Assembly: GCA_012271025.1 (NCBI GenBank)
Contig: JAAXHF010000146.1
Span: 1-14,272, forward strand
Direction: 5' to 3'
From: Deltaproteobacteria bacterium
GTDB lineage: Bacteria > Desulfobacterota_B > Binatia > Bin18
DNA: 14,272 nt
Every line of letters begins with the position of its first letter. Positions within the stretch are counted from its first letter, which is position 1. The notes beneath the pieces are model-generated. The model saw only the letters and a program-made list of their open reading frames with translations, made no database searches and was not told the origin of the DNA. Of this stretch, positions 13,261-14,272 are shown in pieces. The position numbers and the translations under genes were made by a program.

Positions 13261-14269
13261 GCGCGTTTTACGATAGGTTGTAGCCAGTCAGCCGGGAGTG
13301 TAGGAGTTGGCAGGAGAGGAGGGCCGCAGGGATGCCACGGGCCTATTCGATGGATTTACGCGAACGCGTGTTAGCGGCGTGTGACGCGGGCCACGCTTCG
13401 CGGGTGGTGGCCCGGCAGTATCAGGTGAGCCGGGCGTGGGTAGATCGGCTCAAGCAGCGCCGCCAGGAGACCGGCGAGATCGGGCCGCGCCGCCCGCGCC
13501 GCTTCAAGCCCCAAGCGTTAGCGGGGCACAGGGAGCAGCTGCGGGCGCTGGTGGCGGCCCAGCCCGACCTGACGTTGGCAGAGATGCGCCAGGCTCTCGG
13601 AGTCTCGTGTAGCCTCGTCTCGGTGTGGCGGGCGCTGCGGCGGTTGGGCCTCACGCTAAAAAAAAGTCCTGTTCGCCCAGGAACAGACCCGGTCTGATGT
13701 ACTCCTCGCGCGCCAGCGCTGGCGTGCAGCTCAGCCCACCCTGGCCGCCTCCCGGCTGGTCTTCATTGATGAGAGTGGATTTAGCACGAACCTGACCCGG
13801 CGGCGTGGCTGGGCGCCCCGGGGCCAGCGCTGCGTGAGCCGCGTCCCTTATCGGCGCGGACAGACGACCTTTGTGGGAGCGCTACGGGTGACGGGGCTGA
13901 CGGCCCCGCTGGTCCTGGATGGCCCGCTGACGACCGCCGCCTTCCGCGCCTATGTGGCGCAGTTCCTCGTGCCCACCTTACACCCGGGTGACCTCGTCAT
14001 CCTCGATAATCTCGCCGTCCATAAGGACCCGGTCAGTGCCCAGTCCATTGACCAGGCGGGGGCGCAGCTCGTGTTCCTGCCCCCGTATAGTCCCGACCTC
14101 AATCCCATTGAACAGGTGTTTGCCAAACTCAAAGCCTTGGCACGGGGCGCCGCCCCACGGTCGCGTGAGGCGCTCTGGGCCTATCTCGGCACGGCCTTGC
14201 GCCACGTCTCCCCGCTGGAATGTCAACACTACTTCCACCATTGTGGCTACACGGTAACGTAAATTGCTC
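13261..14269 (+). mobile_element. IS630-family insertion sequence, complete, flanked by TA
   Basis: The left end (from 13258, TTAGCGCGTTTTACG...TGTAGCCA) matches the reverse complement of the right end (to 14272, TTAGAGCAATTTACG...TGTAGCCA) at about 21 of 29 positions. These are imperfect terminal inverted repeats close to 27 bp. A TA dinucleotide lies on both outer sides (13259-13260 and 14270-14271), as expected for IS630, which targets and duplicates TA. The element is about 1.0 kb with one transposase. Confidence 0.85.
13332..14262 (+). CDS. IS630-family transposase, two frames joined at an A8 run
   Basis: The N-terminal part (13332-13697 frame) has the helix-turn-helix typical of IS630: MPRAYSMDLRERVLAACDAG, VARQYQVSRAWVDRLKQRRQETG, then MRQALGVSCSLVSVWRALRRLGLTLKK. 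At eight A residues (13658-13665) the family sequence passes into the +1 frame (VLFAQEQTRSDVLLARQRWR) and continues to the TAA at 14260. The DDE residues are present there: D in VFIDESGFS, D in LVILDNLAVHK and E in NPIEQVFAKLKA. Without the shift the first frame ends at 13697. A8 is a classical polymerase slippage run, so the split may be functional control of transposase synthesis; a one-base mutation is the alternative. A GGAG site lies shortly upstream of the ATG. Confidence 0.85.
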
Positions 14270-14272
14270 TAA

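Overview
The window is GC-rich bacterial DNA with tightly packed metabolic genes on the left and a mobile, toxin-antitoxin-rich region on the right. The gene families suggest an uncultured, metabolically versatile aerobe of the Entotheonella/Binatia/deltaproteobacterial type. They include a crotonase-fold beta-diketone hydrolase, two luciferase-like oxidoreductases, a quinoprotein dehydrogenase fragment, an HpnP-like B12 radical SAM enzyme, a one-piece beta-oxidation enzyme and a probable selenoprotein. There is no rRNA or tRNA to fix the phylogeny, so that assignment is a guess.

Layout. Positions 1-2289 (minus strand) hold the start of an unusual short-chain dehydrogenase running off the left edge, a 6-oxocamphor-hydrolase-like enzyme, a VOC-fold protein and a small coiled-coil membrane protein. 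A ChaC-type gamma-glutamylcyclotransferase (plus) follows at 2535-3095. It meets, tail to tail, a truncated C-terminal piece of a PQQ dehydrogenase. Positions 3092-7806 (minus) carry a catabolic-looking cluster: a SsuD-like monooxygenase, a small VOC protein, an F420-type luciferase-like oxidoreductase and a B12-dependent radical SAM enzyme. At 7990-10458 (plus) an enoyl-CoA hydratase/3-hydroxyacyl-CoA dehydrogenase is followed by an ArsC-like gene. That gene is read fully only if an in-frame TGA is decoded as selenocysteine, and a SECIS-like hairpin lies directly behind the TGA.

From 10554 to the right edge the DNA is accessory. It holds a RelE/HigB-type toxin, an Xre antitoxin with an extra 65-residue tail that begins at a REP-like hairpin, and a PIN toxin overlapping that antitoxin. 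Next come a fragment that looks like the first residues of a restriction endonuclease, an orphan YgiT-type zinc-finger protein, and a Phd/VapBC module with a clear palindromic operator flanked by related GTGGTCAG-type repeats. The window ends exactly at the right end of an IS630-family insertion sequence whose transposase is split at a run of eight A residues.

The most notable signal is the UGA-containing ArsC-like gene at 10102-10458. A standard gene finder would start it at the GTG just after the UGA and lose the N-terminal strand and the first active-site residue. The second is the antitoxin fusion that links a RelE-type toxin and a PIN toxin into one overlapping chain.
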